Part shown: piece after piece, positions 45,920-53,817 of the stretch
How the letters are laid out: every line of letters starts with the position of its first letter
How positions within the stretch are numbered: position 1 is the first letter of the stretch
Assembly: GCA_017431345.1 (NCBI GenBank)
Contig: JAFRLH010000006.1
Span: 1 to 64,000, forward strand
Source: Lachnospiraceae bacterium
Lineage (GTDB): Bacteria; Bacillota; Clostridia; Lachnospirales; Lachnospiraceae
Length of the DNA stretch: 64,000 bases
Direction of reading: 5' to 3'
Made by a program: the position numbers and the translations under genes
The notes under the pieces: model-generated
Databases searched by the model: none
Seen by the model: the letters and a program-made list of their open reading frames with translations, nothing else
What the model was told of the DNA's origin: nothing

Positions 45920-45975
45920 CAGCCTGCTTCGCTGGTAAGCCGGAGAACCGTCCCCGGCTCACTGACTTCTGCTTC

Positions 45976-46482
45976 TCAGCCCGCATTGCTGAGCTTTTCG
46001 CTGATATATTCCGGCATCTTCTCTCTGGGTATGGAGAAGAGCACGGAGAATTCCGAGTATAGCGCTTCTTCTGCCTGCTTCAGATATCTCTCATCTGTGG
46101 AAGTGATCTTCTTTCCGGCTGCTACCCGCACTTTCTTCCTGTGGTAGAGCGTCTTGATCATCTTGATATATTCCCTGCAGTTCCCTGTGTGCATGCAGTC
46201 CTTATAGATCTGCTCCCGCTGTTTTTCTTCCGGAACATCAAGTTCCTCTATGGCCGGCATCTCGCTGATCAGTTTCTCTGCTTCATCTTTGGTGATCAGA
46301 GAACGCATGATGATCCTGTCATTGTCTACCGGTGTCAGAATCGTGCTGTCCTTATTCCATAAAGGCTTGAGTACATAATATACTCTGTCTTCGGGTATCC
46401 CTTCTCTTTTTAAACAAGTTACATCCGCAATTTCACATACGCCCCTGCTGCCGTAAATAATCCGTTCTCCGACCTGGAACAT
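45976..46482 (-). CDS. CarD-family transcription regulator
   Basis: CarD/CdnL proteins bind the RNA polymerase beta subunit and stabilise open promoter complexes. The 168 residues have the N-terminal RNAP-interaction domain (MFQVGERIIYGSRGVCEIAD, ...RVYYVLKPLWNKDSTILTPV) and a helical C-terminal part (EYIKMIKTLYHRKKVRVAAG, YLKQAEEALYSEFSVLFSIP). I chose the ATG at 46482 with AAAGGAG 5 bases upstream. It is monocistronic by layout. Confidence 0.93.
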   Translation of the reverse strand: MFQVGERIIYGSRGVCEIADVTCLKREGIPEDRVYYVLKPLWNKDSTILTPVDNDRIIMRSLITKDEAEKLISEMPAIEELDVPEEKQREQIYKDCMHTGNCREYIKMIKTLYHRKKVRVAAGKKITSTDERYLKQAEEALYSEFSVLFSIPREKMPEYISEKLSNAG

Positions 46483-46547
46483 GCAGTCTCCTTTCCGCAT
46501 AAAGCTTCTGACGAGAGCAAAAAACCCTTCGACTCATATATGCAAAT

Positions 46548-46576
46548 ATTATAACACGAACGGATCAAAAAAACAA
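46548..46576 (-). promoter_or_regulatory. Promoter of the CarD-like gene
   Basis: Minus strand TTGTTT (46576-46571), 17-base spacer, perfect TATAAT (46553-46548). Transcript start is expected near 46541, about 60 bases before the ATG at 46482. The structured region 46595-46740 lies upstream of this promoter and so outside the message. Confidence 0.6.
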
Positions 46577-46594
46577 ATTAAGTTTTTATTGCAC

Positions 46595-46740
46595 ACGTTT
46601 CTGTCATTTCCGTATTATCCGCAGAAACGTTCTTATATTAATACATTATTATTGTTGCATGATTTTACGATATTTATATCATGAATGTATGAAAAAAGGA
46701 TTTGGAAACGTTTTTCATACCGCAGATATTTCCAAATCCA
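46595..46740. other. AT-rich intergenic stretch with several long inverted repeats
   Basis: Perfect inverted repeats: ACGTTTCTG (46595-46603) with CAGAAACGT (46622-46630); CATGAT (46658-46663) with ATCATG (46678-46683), enclosing GATAT-TT-ATATC; GTATGAAAAA (46687-46696) with TTTTTCATAC (46711-46720); GGATTTGGAAA (46698-46708) with TTTCCAAATCC (46729-46739). The last two interleave (A-B-A'-B'), the order of a pseudoknot or of two exclusive hairpins. The stretch is much richer in A+T than its surroundings and codes for nothing I recognise. It could be a small RNA, a protein-binding site array or a mobile-element remnant. Confidence 0.6.
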
Positions 46741-46816
46741 TTTCTGTTCTTTTGTGAAATTGAATTTTCTGTAACAATTATACGGACTCCGAAAAAAGCC
46801 GCAGATGGCATAAAAC

Positions 46817-46917
46817 TGTCATTCCGAGGTGCAAGGCGGCGAAGGATCCCCCCCCTTTGACTGCGGTTTTACGAACCCTTAAGCCTGTCAGCGGGGGATT
46901 CTTCCTCCGGCAGGACC
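46817..46917. repeat. Dispersed repeat, copy 5 (left half)
   Basis: TGTCATTCCGAG (46817-46828) followed by GTGCAAGGCGGCGAAGGATC, a C-run and CTTTGACTGCGGTTTTACG matches the left half and centre of the full elements at 8636 and 30683. The right end is degenerate (GGGGGATTCTTCCTCCGGCA). It lies between the UvrA-like gene and the structured AT-rich stretch. Confidence 0.6.
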
Positions 46918-46939
46918 GTCGTCTGAATAACAGACGTCC

Positions 46940-49195
46940 TCACTCCGGCAGGCTGTCCTTAATATACGGCGCGGTCACGGACTTCTCACAGGATAACATC
47001 CCTTCCACGGTCCCTGCATACAGCAGATCTCCGCCGTCCATGCCGCCGCCGGGTCCCAGCTCGATCACATAATCCGCATCCTTGATCACATCCAGGCTGT
47101 GCTCGATCAGGAACAGCGAATTGCCCGCATCCACCATCTCATTGAACAGCTTCATCAGCTTCCGCACATCATCCAGATGCAGGCCGCTTGTCGGCTCATC
47201 GATAATGAACACCGCACCTTTCCTTTTCAGCTCGCTCGCAAGCTTCACTCTCTGCAGTTCCCCGCCGGAGAGCGTTGTCATCGCCTGATTGAGATGCAGG
47301 TATCCTAGACCCACTTTCTGCAGGGACTGCAGGGCGTAAAGGAAATCCTGATCTGCAAAGAACTCGCACGCCTCATTCACTGTCATATCCATGACTTCGG
47401 CAATATTTTTGCCTTTATACCGATACTGCAGGGTCTCTTCATTGTATCTGCTTCCATGGCACAGTTCGCAGACTGTTTCGATCGATTCCATGAACGCCAT
47501 CTCGGAAACAATGATCCCTTTGCCGCCGCACGCCGGACAGGCGCCTTTGGAGTTGAACGAGAAGATCTGATTGCTCACATGATTCGCTTTCGCGAACAGA
47601 TTCCTGATCGGATCCGAAATATCCAGATAGGTCGCCGGCGTGGAACGCAGATTGATCCCGATATCCTTCTGCCGGATCGAAACGATCTCCAGATCGTCAT
47701 TCTTCCGCATGAACTGCTCCATGAGAGAGCTCTTTCCCGAACCGGCCACACCCGCGATCACACACAAAACGCCCAGCGGAAGATCCACATCGATATGCCG
47801 CAGGTTATGCAGCGAGGCATCTTTCAGGGCAAAATATCCCGACGGGATCCGGATATCCTTTTTGATCTCCGAGTGATACTTCAGCATCCTTCCGGTGATC
47901 GTATCGGAATCCAGCAGTTCCTGATAGCTTCCCTCGAACATGATCTCTCCGCCGTGCCTGCCGGCTGCCGGGCCCATGTCCACCACATGATCTGCCATGG
48001 CGATCACTTCCCGGTGATGCTCCACGATCATGATCGTGTTGCCGTGGTCCCGCAGCCGCTTCAGGGATTTTTTCAGCAGCGTGATATCTCTCGGATGCAG
48101 TCCCACACTCGGCTCATCCAGCACATAGACCATATCCGTCAGCGCGGAATTGATGTATTTTGCAATTTTGATCCGCTGCGCCTCGCCGCCCGAAAGCGTG
48201 GAGGTGATACGGCTGAGCGACAGATAGCCAAGCCCGATCTCCTTCAGTGCCGAAAGCCGCTTCAGCAATTCCCGCTTTATATCCACCGCAAGCGGATCCG
48301 TGATCCCGTTCACGAAATCGATCGCCTCGGGAATCGGCAGATCCACCACTTCCGCGATGTTCTTCCCATTGATCAGGCAGCTGCGCACGCGCTCGTTCAC
48401 CCTCGCGCCGTGACATTCCGGACAGATGAATGTGGAGACCATTTTGTCCAGTACCTTCTGCTGTCGTTTTCCCTCTTTCGTAGTAATGATGCTGCGGTAC
48501 ATCCTGGGGAACATACCCTCGAATTTTGCCGATTTCGGCCAGTTCGAAGGCGGATTCTTCAGCCGGATCTGCGGGGAATACAGGAACAGGTTGAGCTCTT
48601 CCTCCGAATAATCCCTGATCTTTTTGTTCAGATCAAAAAGCCCGCTGTAAGCGTATCTTTTCCACCGCCAGGCGCCGGTCGTAAAGGTCGGAAAATGGAT
48701 CACGTCCTCATCGTTCAGGCACTTGTCGAAATCCACGAGCTTATGGATGTCCAGCTCTGTCACTGTTCCGATCCCGTCGCAGCGTTCGCATTTTCCCGCG
48801 GGATGATTAAAAGAGAAGCTGTCGGAATAACCGATGAAGGGTTTCCCGACGCGCGAGAACAGAAGACGCAGCAGGGAATAGATATCCGTATAAGTGCCGA
48901 CGGTCGACCGGGTATTCCCGGCCGGCTTTTTCTGATCGATCACGATCGTCACCGGCAGATTCTCGATCCGCTCGACATGCGGCCTGCCGTATTTCGGAAG
49001 ATACTGCTGCACAAAACTCGGGAAGGTCTCATTGAGCTCCCGTCTGGATTCCGCTGCGATCGTATCCAGGCATAACGACGATTTACCGGAGCCTGAGACT
49101 CCGGTAAATACGGTGATCTGCTTTTTGGGAACCGAAAGAGAGACATCCTTCAGATTGTTCTCCGTCGCTCCGTAAATGTGAATCATATCCTGCAT
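46940..49195 (-). CDS. UvrA-like ATPase (short form)
   Basis: 751 residues with two ABC modules like UvrA (Walker A GVSGSGKSSL near 33 and GVAGSGKSSL near 485; LSGGEAQRIKIA and LSGGELQRVKLA; DEPSVGLHPRD and DEPTSGLHLDD) and cysteine-rich inserts (CERCDGIG, CPECHGAR, CPACGGKG, CELCHGSR). It is about 190 residues shorter than UvrA and lacks the UvrB-binding segment, so it is not the main excision-repair UvrA. Related short UvrA-like proteins occur in drug resistance and near exporters. It follows the export genes 60 bases after the permease. I chose the ATG at 49195, six bases after TTGGAG. Confidence 0.88.
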   Translation of the reverse strand: MQDMIHIYGATENNLKDVSLSVPKKQITVFTGVSGSGKSSLCLDTIAAESRRELNETFPSFVQQYLPKYGRPHVERIENLPVTIVIDQKKPAGNTRSTVGTYTDIYSLLRLLFSRVGKPFIGYSDSFSFNHPAGKCERCDGIGTVTELDIHKLVDFDKCLNDEDVIHFPTFTTGAWRWKRYAYSGLFDLNKKIRDYSEEELNLFLYSPQIRLKNPPSNWPKSAKFEGMFPRMYRSIITTKEGKRQQKVLDKMVSTFICPECHGARVNERVRSCLINGKNIAEVVDLPIPEAIDFVNGITDPLAVDIKRELLKRLSALKEIGLGYLSLSRITSTLSGGEAQRIKIAKYINSALTDMVYVLDEPSVGLHPRDITLLKKSLKRLRDHGNTIMIVEHHREVIAMADHVVDMGPAAGRHGGEIMFEGSYQELLDSDTITGRMLKYHSEIKKDIRIPSGYFALKDASLHNLRHIDVDLPLGVLCVIAGVAGSGKSSLMEQFMRKNDDLEIVSIRQKDIGINLRSTPATYLDISDPIRNLFAKANHVSNQIFSFNSKGACPACGGKGIIVSEMAFMESIETVCELCHGSRYNEETLQYRYKGKNIAEVMDMTVNEACEFFADQDFLYALQSLQKVGLGYLHLNQAMTTLSGGELQRVKLASELKRKGAVFIIDEPTSGLHLDDVRKLMKLFNEMVDAGNSLFLIEHSLDVIKDADYVIELGPGGGMDGGDLLYAGTVEGMLSCEKSVTAPYIKDSLPE

Positions 49196-49214
49196 AAAAA
49201 ACTCCAAAATACAT

Positions 49215-49242
49215 CCCGGCGGCAGCAGAAGCCGCCTCCGGG
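49215..49242 (-). other. GC-rich hairpin before the UvrA-like gene
   Basis: In the 60-base gap between permease and UvrA-like gene, GGCGGC (49218-49223) and GCCGCC (49231-49236) with flanking CCCGG/CCGGG bases form a strong hairpin just upstream of the ribosome-binding site. No T-run follows. It could separate expression levels of the two genes. Confidence 0.45.
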
Positions 49243-49255
49243 AACGGAACCATTT

Positions 49256-50512
49256 TTATTCGTGTCTTAACGCTTCGATCGGATTCAGGTTCGCCGCCTT
49301 CACAGCAGGGAACAGGCCGAACACCACGCCGATCAGCATGGAAAAGCCGACCGCAATCAGTGCGGCAGGGATCGATATCGCAGTCGGCGTGGATGTAAGC
49401 CGCGATATCAGCCGGGCCATGACGACGCCGCCCGCGACGCCCATTACGCCGCCAAGACTCGTCAGTACAGACGCTTCTGTCAGGAACTGCCACATGATCC
49501 TGCTCTTTCTGGCGCCGATCGCCTTCTTCAGGCCGATCTCCCGCGTTCTTTCCGTGACAGACACCAGCATGATATTCATAACGCCGATGCCGCCGACAAG
49601 CAGAGAAATACTGGCGATCCAGATCAGCTGCTGGTTGGTGGAAGCGGAAAGATCCTGCAGGTTCTTCGCCTGCTCGAGCAGATCCTCACTCTTGTACTTA
49701 AGCTTCTGATCGCTCTTGGCAGTGATCCTCGCATTCAGGATCTTCGCTGTCTCATTTCCGGCGGTCGTCATATCATCCGTAGATACCGCTTTCAGGGCGA
49801 CCATCTGCGGCTCGTCGAACTGGTAAGGGATGCACCAGGTACTGGACGGGATGAAAATGTTTCCGCTGGATTCCTGTGTATACATATTGTAATCGGAGAT
49901 ACTGTTGATCACCGGTTCAAACGCAGAGGACTGCTCTACAACGCCGATTACCGTAAAAGGCTCGCCCTTGATCTCAATGCACGTATCCACAGGATTTCCT
50001 CCTGCCGTGTACAGAGAGGAATAGGCTGTCTTGTCTATGATGACCACCTTGCGGTATTTTTCATAGTCCTCTGCCGTGAAATTCCTTCCCCACTGCATCC
50101 TGTAGCCGTAGACGTCAAAATAATGGCTGTCCACCCCGTAGATCTTGCCGTTGTAGGACGTGTTCTCATAGAAAATGTTTTCCGCGTAATCCCTGACAGT
50201 ATACAGGGAAGCGATTTCCACCTCCGGAATGGCGGTAATCGACTCCAGCGTCGCGTCGTCGACCACCGGAACACCCGAAGGAATGGAGTTCCAGGAAAAA
50301 TCATAGGTATCGTCGCCCTGGTTAAGCTGCACTTTGACGGCATTGCTTCCCGCGCCGATCAGATTTTCCTTTATCTGTTCATTCGTGCCTTTGATCGTGG
50401 AAACGATGGAGATGATGGCCGCGATGCCGATAATGATGCCCAGCATCGTAAGGATGGAACGCATCTTATGTCCCCATATTCCCTGAAAGGCAAGCGATAT
50501 GTTCTCAAACAT
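49256..50512 (-). CDS. MacB/FtsX-type ABC transporter permease
   Basis: 418 residues: N-terminal helix (MRSILTMLGIIIGIAAIISI), a large extracytoplasmic MacB_PCD domain (about 45-290) and three C-terminal helices with the FtsX motif (ASISLLVGGIGVMNIMLVSV, TERTREIGLKKAIGARKSRI, FGLFPAVKAANLNPIEALRH). Works with the ATPase at 53814-54515 as a mechanotransmission-type exporter. It starts 11 bases after the large membrane-fusion gene ends. Confidence 0.94.
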   Translation of the reverse strand: MFENISLAFQGIWGHKMRSILTMLGIIIGIAAIISIVSTIKGTNEQIKENLIGAGSNAVKVQLNQGDDTYDFSWNSIPSGVPVVDDATLESITAIPEVEIASLYTVRDYAENIFYENTSYNGKIYGVDSHYFDVYGYRMQWGRNFTAEDYEKYRKVVIIDKTAYSSLYTAGGNPVDTCIEIKGEPFTVIGVVEQSSAFEPVINSISDYNMYTQESSGNIFIPSSTWCIPYQFDEPQMVALKAVSTDDMTTAGNETAKILNARITAKSDQKLKYKSEDLLEQAKNLQDLSASTNQQLIWIASISLLVGGIGVMNIMLVSVTERTREIGLKKAIGARKSRIMWQFLTEASVLTSLGGVMGVAGGVVMARLISRLTSTPTAISIPAALIAVGFSMLIGVVFGLFPAVKAANLNPIEALRHE

Positions 50513-50523
50513 TGCCGTTCTCC

Positions 50524-53500
50524 TTAATACTCGCCTTCCCAGAGCGCATCTGTCGAAGCTTCCTTCGTGGGACAGCCTTCCTTCACATCTTTTCCATAAG
50601 GGAATGCCACCCAGTCATCCAGCGTCAGGCCGCTCATGACCTCTGTGTAGGATCCCCAGATGATCTTTCCTGTCTTGACCGTCTGCTGCTTCAGCTGTCC
50701 ATTCTTATCTCTGACATAGACATAGGTCTTTCCGTTTTCGGTCCTCAGCATGGAGTTCATAAGATAGAAGCTGTCGGAATCCTCTTCATAAGTATCATCG
50801 TAGGTCAGCTGGACAAACTCTCCGTTCTGGAACGTCGCGTCATCCTTTACGAACACCTTGAAGGGGTAATAGGAAACATTCGAATTCCCGGAACCGTCAT
50901 AATACTGACCGCTGACCGGATAGGTGGAGATCTCGGTTACTTCTCCGACACTCGTTGCGCCTGTCTCATAAGACATGACGTTGATCGGCTGACCGACCTT
51001 CACAGTATCCAGATCCAGTTCGCCGACTGTGGAGCTGATATAATATCCGCCGCCTCCGCCGACGATCTCGATCACCGCCTGGTTATCGATCTGGGACTGT
51101 TCTGGATCGCGGAGCGTCCTGACCGTACCGTCGATCTCGCTCGTCACTTCGCCGTTGTTCAGCTCCATCTCTTTCTGGCGCACTTCCAGCTGGGCCATAC
51201 GGATATCCAGATCCAGGTCTCTCATGCTGGATTCGAGGGTATTCCTCATTTCAGCGATCTCGTTGGCAGTATAGGTTACGGAATCGCCGCCATCATCAGG
51301 GTCATCCGGGAAATCTGGATCATCGCCCGAATCGTCTTTCTTCTTTTTCTTCTTCTTGGAGGATTTTGTTTCTTCTTCTGTTCCCGTTTCGGTTTCCGTC
51401 TCAGTCTCAGTCTCTGATTCGGTTACAGATTCGCTCTCACTCTCTCCGCTGCTTTCTGTAGGCTTAGGTGCTTCCGTGGTTGTTTCTTCAGCTGTCGTTA
51501 TTTCTTCAGCTGTCGTCGTTTCTTCAGCCGTGGTCGTTTCTTCAGCCGTCGTTTCGTACCTGGTCGCATTCTTCTTTACAAAATCATAAGCAATATACGG
51601 CTTGGAGAAAGAGCTCTTTACCATATCAGAGGCGTACTCTTCTTTGTAATCCGCGGCAGGATTATTTTTTTCGTCCTCTTTGGTTTCATCGATCGGTTTA
51701 AATGTCCCGTTGTTGGTAACAAACTTCCTTACGTGAATGGTCCATTCGGTTACCACATCCTCCTGTTTCTTATCCATTACCTGGAAGGTCACATAGGCAT
51801 CATTTCTGCTGTCACTGACATACTCCAGAAATGCCTGGCTCAGCGTGCATTTTGAATTCCATTCATAAATAAACGGCTTCTGCTCGCTTCCTTCACCTTC
51901 TTTTAATTCAGGCCAGCCTCTTACGATCTCTTCTACCGCTATGAGCTTTTCCAGATTCTGTACAAGCGTCTTCTGGTGATCTGTGAGTGCATTATAGGCT
52001 TTTCTGGCGGCCTCAACCTTCTCCCGCTCATCCTCAGTGATCTCTTCCTCGTTGATCTCCTCCGGCTCCGGAAGATTTTCGATCAGTGTGTCGACATCCG
52101 CCGCCGCATCCAAATCTGTTTTTGCTCGTTCAAGCTTATTGTCATTGTAATTTGCAACTGCATCCTTTTGTTCTTCAGTTTTTAAGTTGTTATAGGCGTC
52201 CCAAGCTTTATCAAACTTCTCTTTTTCCTCATAAACAATCGGATCGCTAAAATCATCGATTAGTCTGATGACCAGATCTGTTTCTGCCTTTAAAAGCTTT
52301 TGCAAAATATCATCAGGAACAAGCGTATTATCTTTGAGAGCATCATATGCTTCTCTGGCTTCCTTGACAGCATCTTCGTTTTCTAATGTAATATCCCCAG
52401 GCAGTTCTTCGATCATTTTGATAACCAGATCTGCTTCTGCCTTTAAAAGCTTATCATAATTTGTTACAAGTGCCTGCTGCGCCTCTGATAAACTGTCATA
52501 AGCTTCTCTTGCTCCATTGACTAATTCTTCATCAGTTAACGCAATATCATCCGGCAGATTCGCAATCTGATTAATAACTGCATCCGCGGCTTCCTGATCA
52601 GGATCATTGTTCTGGTCGGGATCATTGTTCTGATCGGGATCATTGTTCTGGTCGGGATCATTGTTCTGGTCGGGATCATTGTTCTGGTCGGGATCATTGT
52701 TCTGGTCGGGATCATTGTTCTGATCAGGATCATTGTTCTGATCGAGATTATTGTTCTGGTCGGGATCAGGATTCTGGTCCTGGATCGCCTCCAGTGCTTT
52801 CTTCACCTGCTTCAGTTTTTTCTCATTGGTAACGAGCGCCTGCTGTTCTTCCGTAAGACTGTCATAGGCTTCCTCTGCTTCTAAAATTGCCTCTTCATCA
52901 GAAGCTTCAATATCCTCCGGAAGATTATCGATCTTTACGATCACCTCATCCGCAGCAGCCTGATCTTCTGCAGCCTGTTCTGCTGCCTCGAGATCCTCCT
53001 CTGCCTGTTCGAGCTGATCAAAGTTTGTCACAAGTTTCTTCTGTTTTTTCGAAAGCGCTTCATACGCTTCCCTGGCACTCTCCACAGCATCTTTAAAATC
53101 GGAATCGTCTGCATCCGGCAGATCCTCGATCATACTGCTGACTGCGTCTGCCGCTTCCTGATCAGGATCCGCTTCCGGCTCATCCGGCTCATTTTCGTCT
53201 TCTGCGGAATCATTTTCGTCCCCGGAATTATCTCCTTCGCCTTCCTCATTGCCGGAATCCGATCCGCCCGCGCTCAATACCATCACACCCGCATTCGGCC
53301 GTGCCTTCAGTTCATCATCATCCTCTTCGTCATCGCTGTCTTCGATATCATCGTCTCCGTCGGATTCATATCCATCACCGACATCCACCTGATCTTTCTC
53401 CGCCACGGGAACGCCCGGACGGTACCGCTTCACCTTATCCAGATCAGACTGATACTTCTTCATCTCTTCCTGGAGCTTCTGCAGGTCCAGCTTTGCACGG

Positions 53501-53817
53501 TCTACTTCGACCTTCGAAAGGGTGGTATCATAGGTCAGGAGCACATCGCCCTTCTTCACCTGCTGGCCTTCGGCAACCTTTACTTCCTCCACTTTCTGAG
53601 AAGTGGAAAGATAGACTGCCTGCACGCGGTCACTCTTTACAGTACCGTAAGTCTCCGCTTCATCCTCCCAGTAATCTTCTTCCGCCAGTTCGGAAACAGG
53701 ATAAACATCGATCGCAGGCTTCTTGGAATCCCTGTATTTCATGGACGCAAAGACACCGCCGCCCACCAGAGCAGCGATCACGGCCAATATGATCACCCTT
53801 TTAAAGAACTTCTTCAT
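50524..53817 (-). CDS. Membrane-fusion protein with giant repeat insertion
   Basis: 1097 residues. The ends are an ordinary MacA/HlyD-type adaptor: N-terminal helix (VIILAVIAALVGGGVFASM), first half of the lipoyl/barrel-sandwich domain (VYLSTSQKVEEVKVAEGQQV, GDVLLTYDTTLSKVEVDRAK) and first hairpin arm to about 130; then second arm, EVTSEIDGTVRTLRDPEQSQ and beta-barrel from about 860 on. Between them lies a foreign-looking block: acidic linker (140-215), helical repeats of about 55 residues with AYDSL-EEQQALVTN-type motifs (two before and four after), a (DPDQNN) array (about 351-414), a beta-type domain (660-770), Thr/Glu and Ser/Glu low complexity and a KKKKKKK run. Start overlaps the ATPase stop by 4 bases. 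The repeat modules look like those of clostridial surface proteins, so the adaptor may reach into or bind the wall. Confidence 0.85.
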   Translation of the reverse strand: MKKFFKRVIILAVIAALVGGGVFASMKYRDSKKPAIDVYPVSELAEEDYWEDEAETYGTVKSDRVQAVYLSTSQKVEEVKVAEGQQVKKGDVLLTYDTTLSKVEVDRAKLDLQKLQEEMKKYQSDLDKVKRYRPGVPVAEKDQVDVGDGYESDGDDDIEDSDDEEDDDELKARPNAGVMVLSAGGSDSGNEEGEGDNSGDENDSAEDENEPDEPEADPDQEAADAVSSMIEDLPDADDSDFKDAVESAREAYEALSKKQKKLVTNFDQLEQAEEDLEAAEQAAEDQAAADEVIVKIDNLPEDIEASDEEAILEAEEAYDSLTEEQQALVTNEKKLKQVKKALEAIQDQNPDPDQNNNLDQNNDPDQNNDPDQNNDPDQNNDPDQNNDPDQNNDPDQNNDPDQNNDPDQEAADAVINQIANLPDDIALTDEELVNGAREAYDSLSEAQQALVTNYDKLLKAEADLVIKMIEELPGDITLENEDAVKEAREAYDALKDNTLVPDDILQKLLKAETDLVIRLIDDFSDPIVYEEKEKFDKAWDAYNNLKTEEQKDAVANYNDNKLERAKTDLDAAADVDTLIENLPEPEEINEEEITEDEREKVEAARKAYNALTDHQKTLVQNLEKLIAVEEIVRGWPELKEGEGSEQKPFIYEWNSKCTLSQAFLEYVSDSRNDAYVTFQVMDKKQEDVVTEWTIHVRKFVTNNGTFKPIDETKEDEKNNPAADYKEEYASDMVKSSFSKPYIAYDFVKKNATRYETTAEETTTAEETTTAEEITTAEETTTEAPKPTESSGESESESVTESETETETETETGTEEETKSSKKKKKKKDDSGDDPDFPDDPDDGGDSVTYTANEIAEMRNTLESSMRDLDLDIRMAQLEVRQKEMELNNGEVTSEIDGTVRTLRDPEQSQIDNQAVIEIVGGGGGYYISSTVGELDLDTVKVGQPINVMSYETGATSVGEVTEISTYPVSGQYYDGSGNSNVSYYPFKVFVKDDATFQNGEFVQLTYDDTYEEDSDSFYLMNSMLRTENGKTYVYVRDKNGQLKQQTVKTGKIIWGSYTEVMSGLTLDDWVAFPYGKDVKEGCPTKEASTDALWEGEY
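52601..52780 (-). repeat. 18-bp tandem repeat inside the membrane-fusion gene
   Basis: Plus-strand unit ATCATTGTTCTGGTCGGG, repeated about nine times in frame (eight with ATCATTGTTCTG, one ATTATTGTTCTG, one more degenerate), encoding DPDQNN hexapeptides. Several units are identical over 18 bases, so copy number can change by slippage without a frameshift. Confidence 0.9.

Noticed and set aside
46595..46740. Riboswitch in the leader of the CarD-like gene
   Set aside because: The structured stretch lies upstream of the gene's predicted promoter, so it would not be part of that message unless an additional upstream start exists.
46940..49195. Annotating this gene as the excision-repair uvrA
   Set aside because: It is about 190 residues too short, lacks the UvrB-binding region and sits with exporter genes; uvrB and uvrC are not nearby.
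51356..51701. Plus-strand Ser/Val-rich and Leu-rich frames inside the giant adaptor gene
   Set aside because: They mirror the Thr/Glu low-complexity coding region on the minus strand and have no start signals.
52601..52780. Possible CRISPR-like array
   Set aside because: The repeats are contiguous 18-mers without spacers and are translated in frame as DPDQNN; no cas genes are present.
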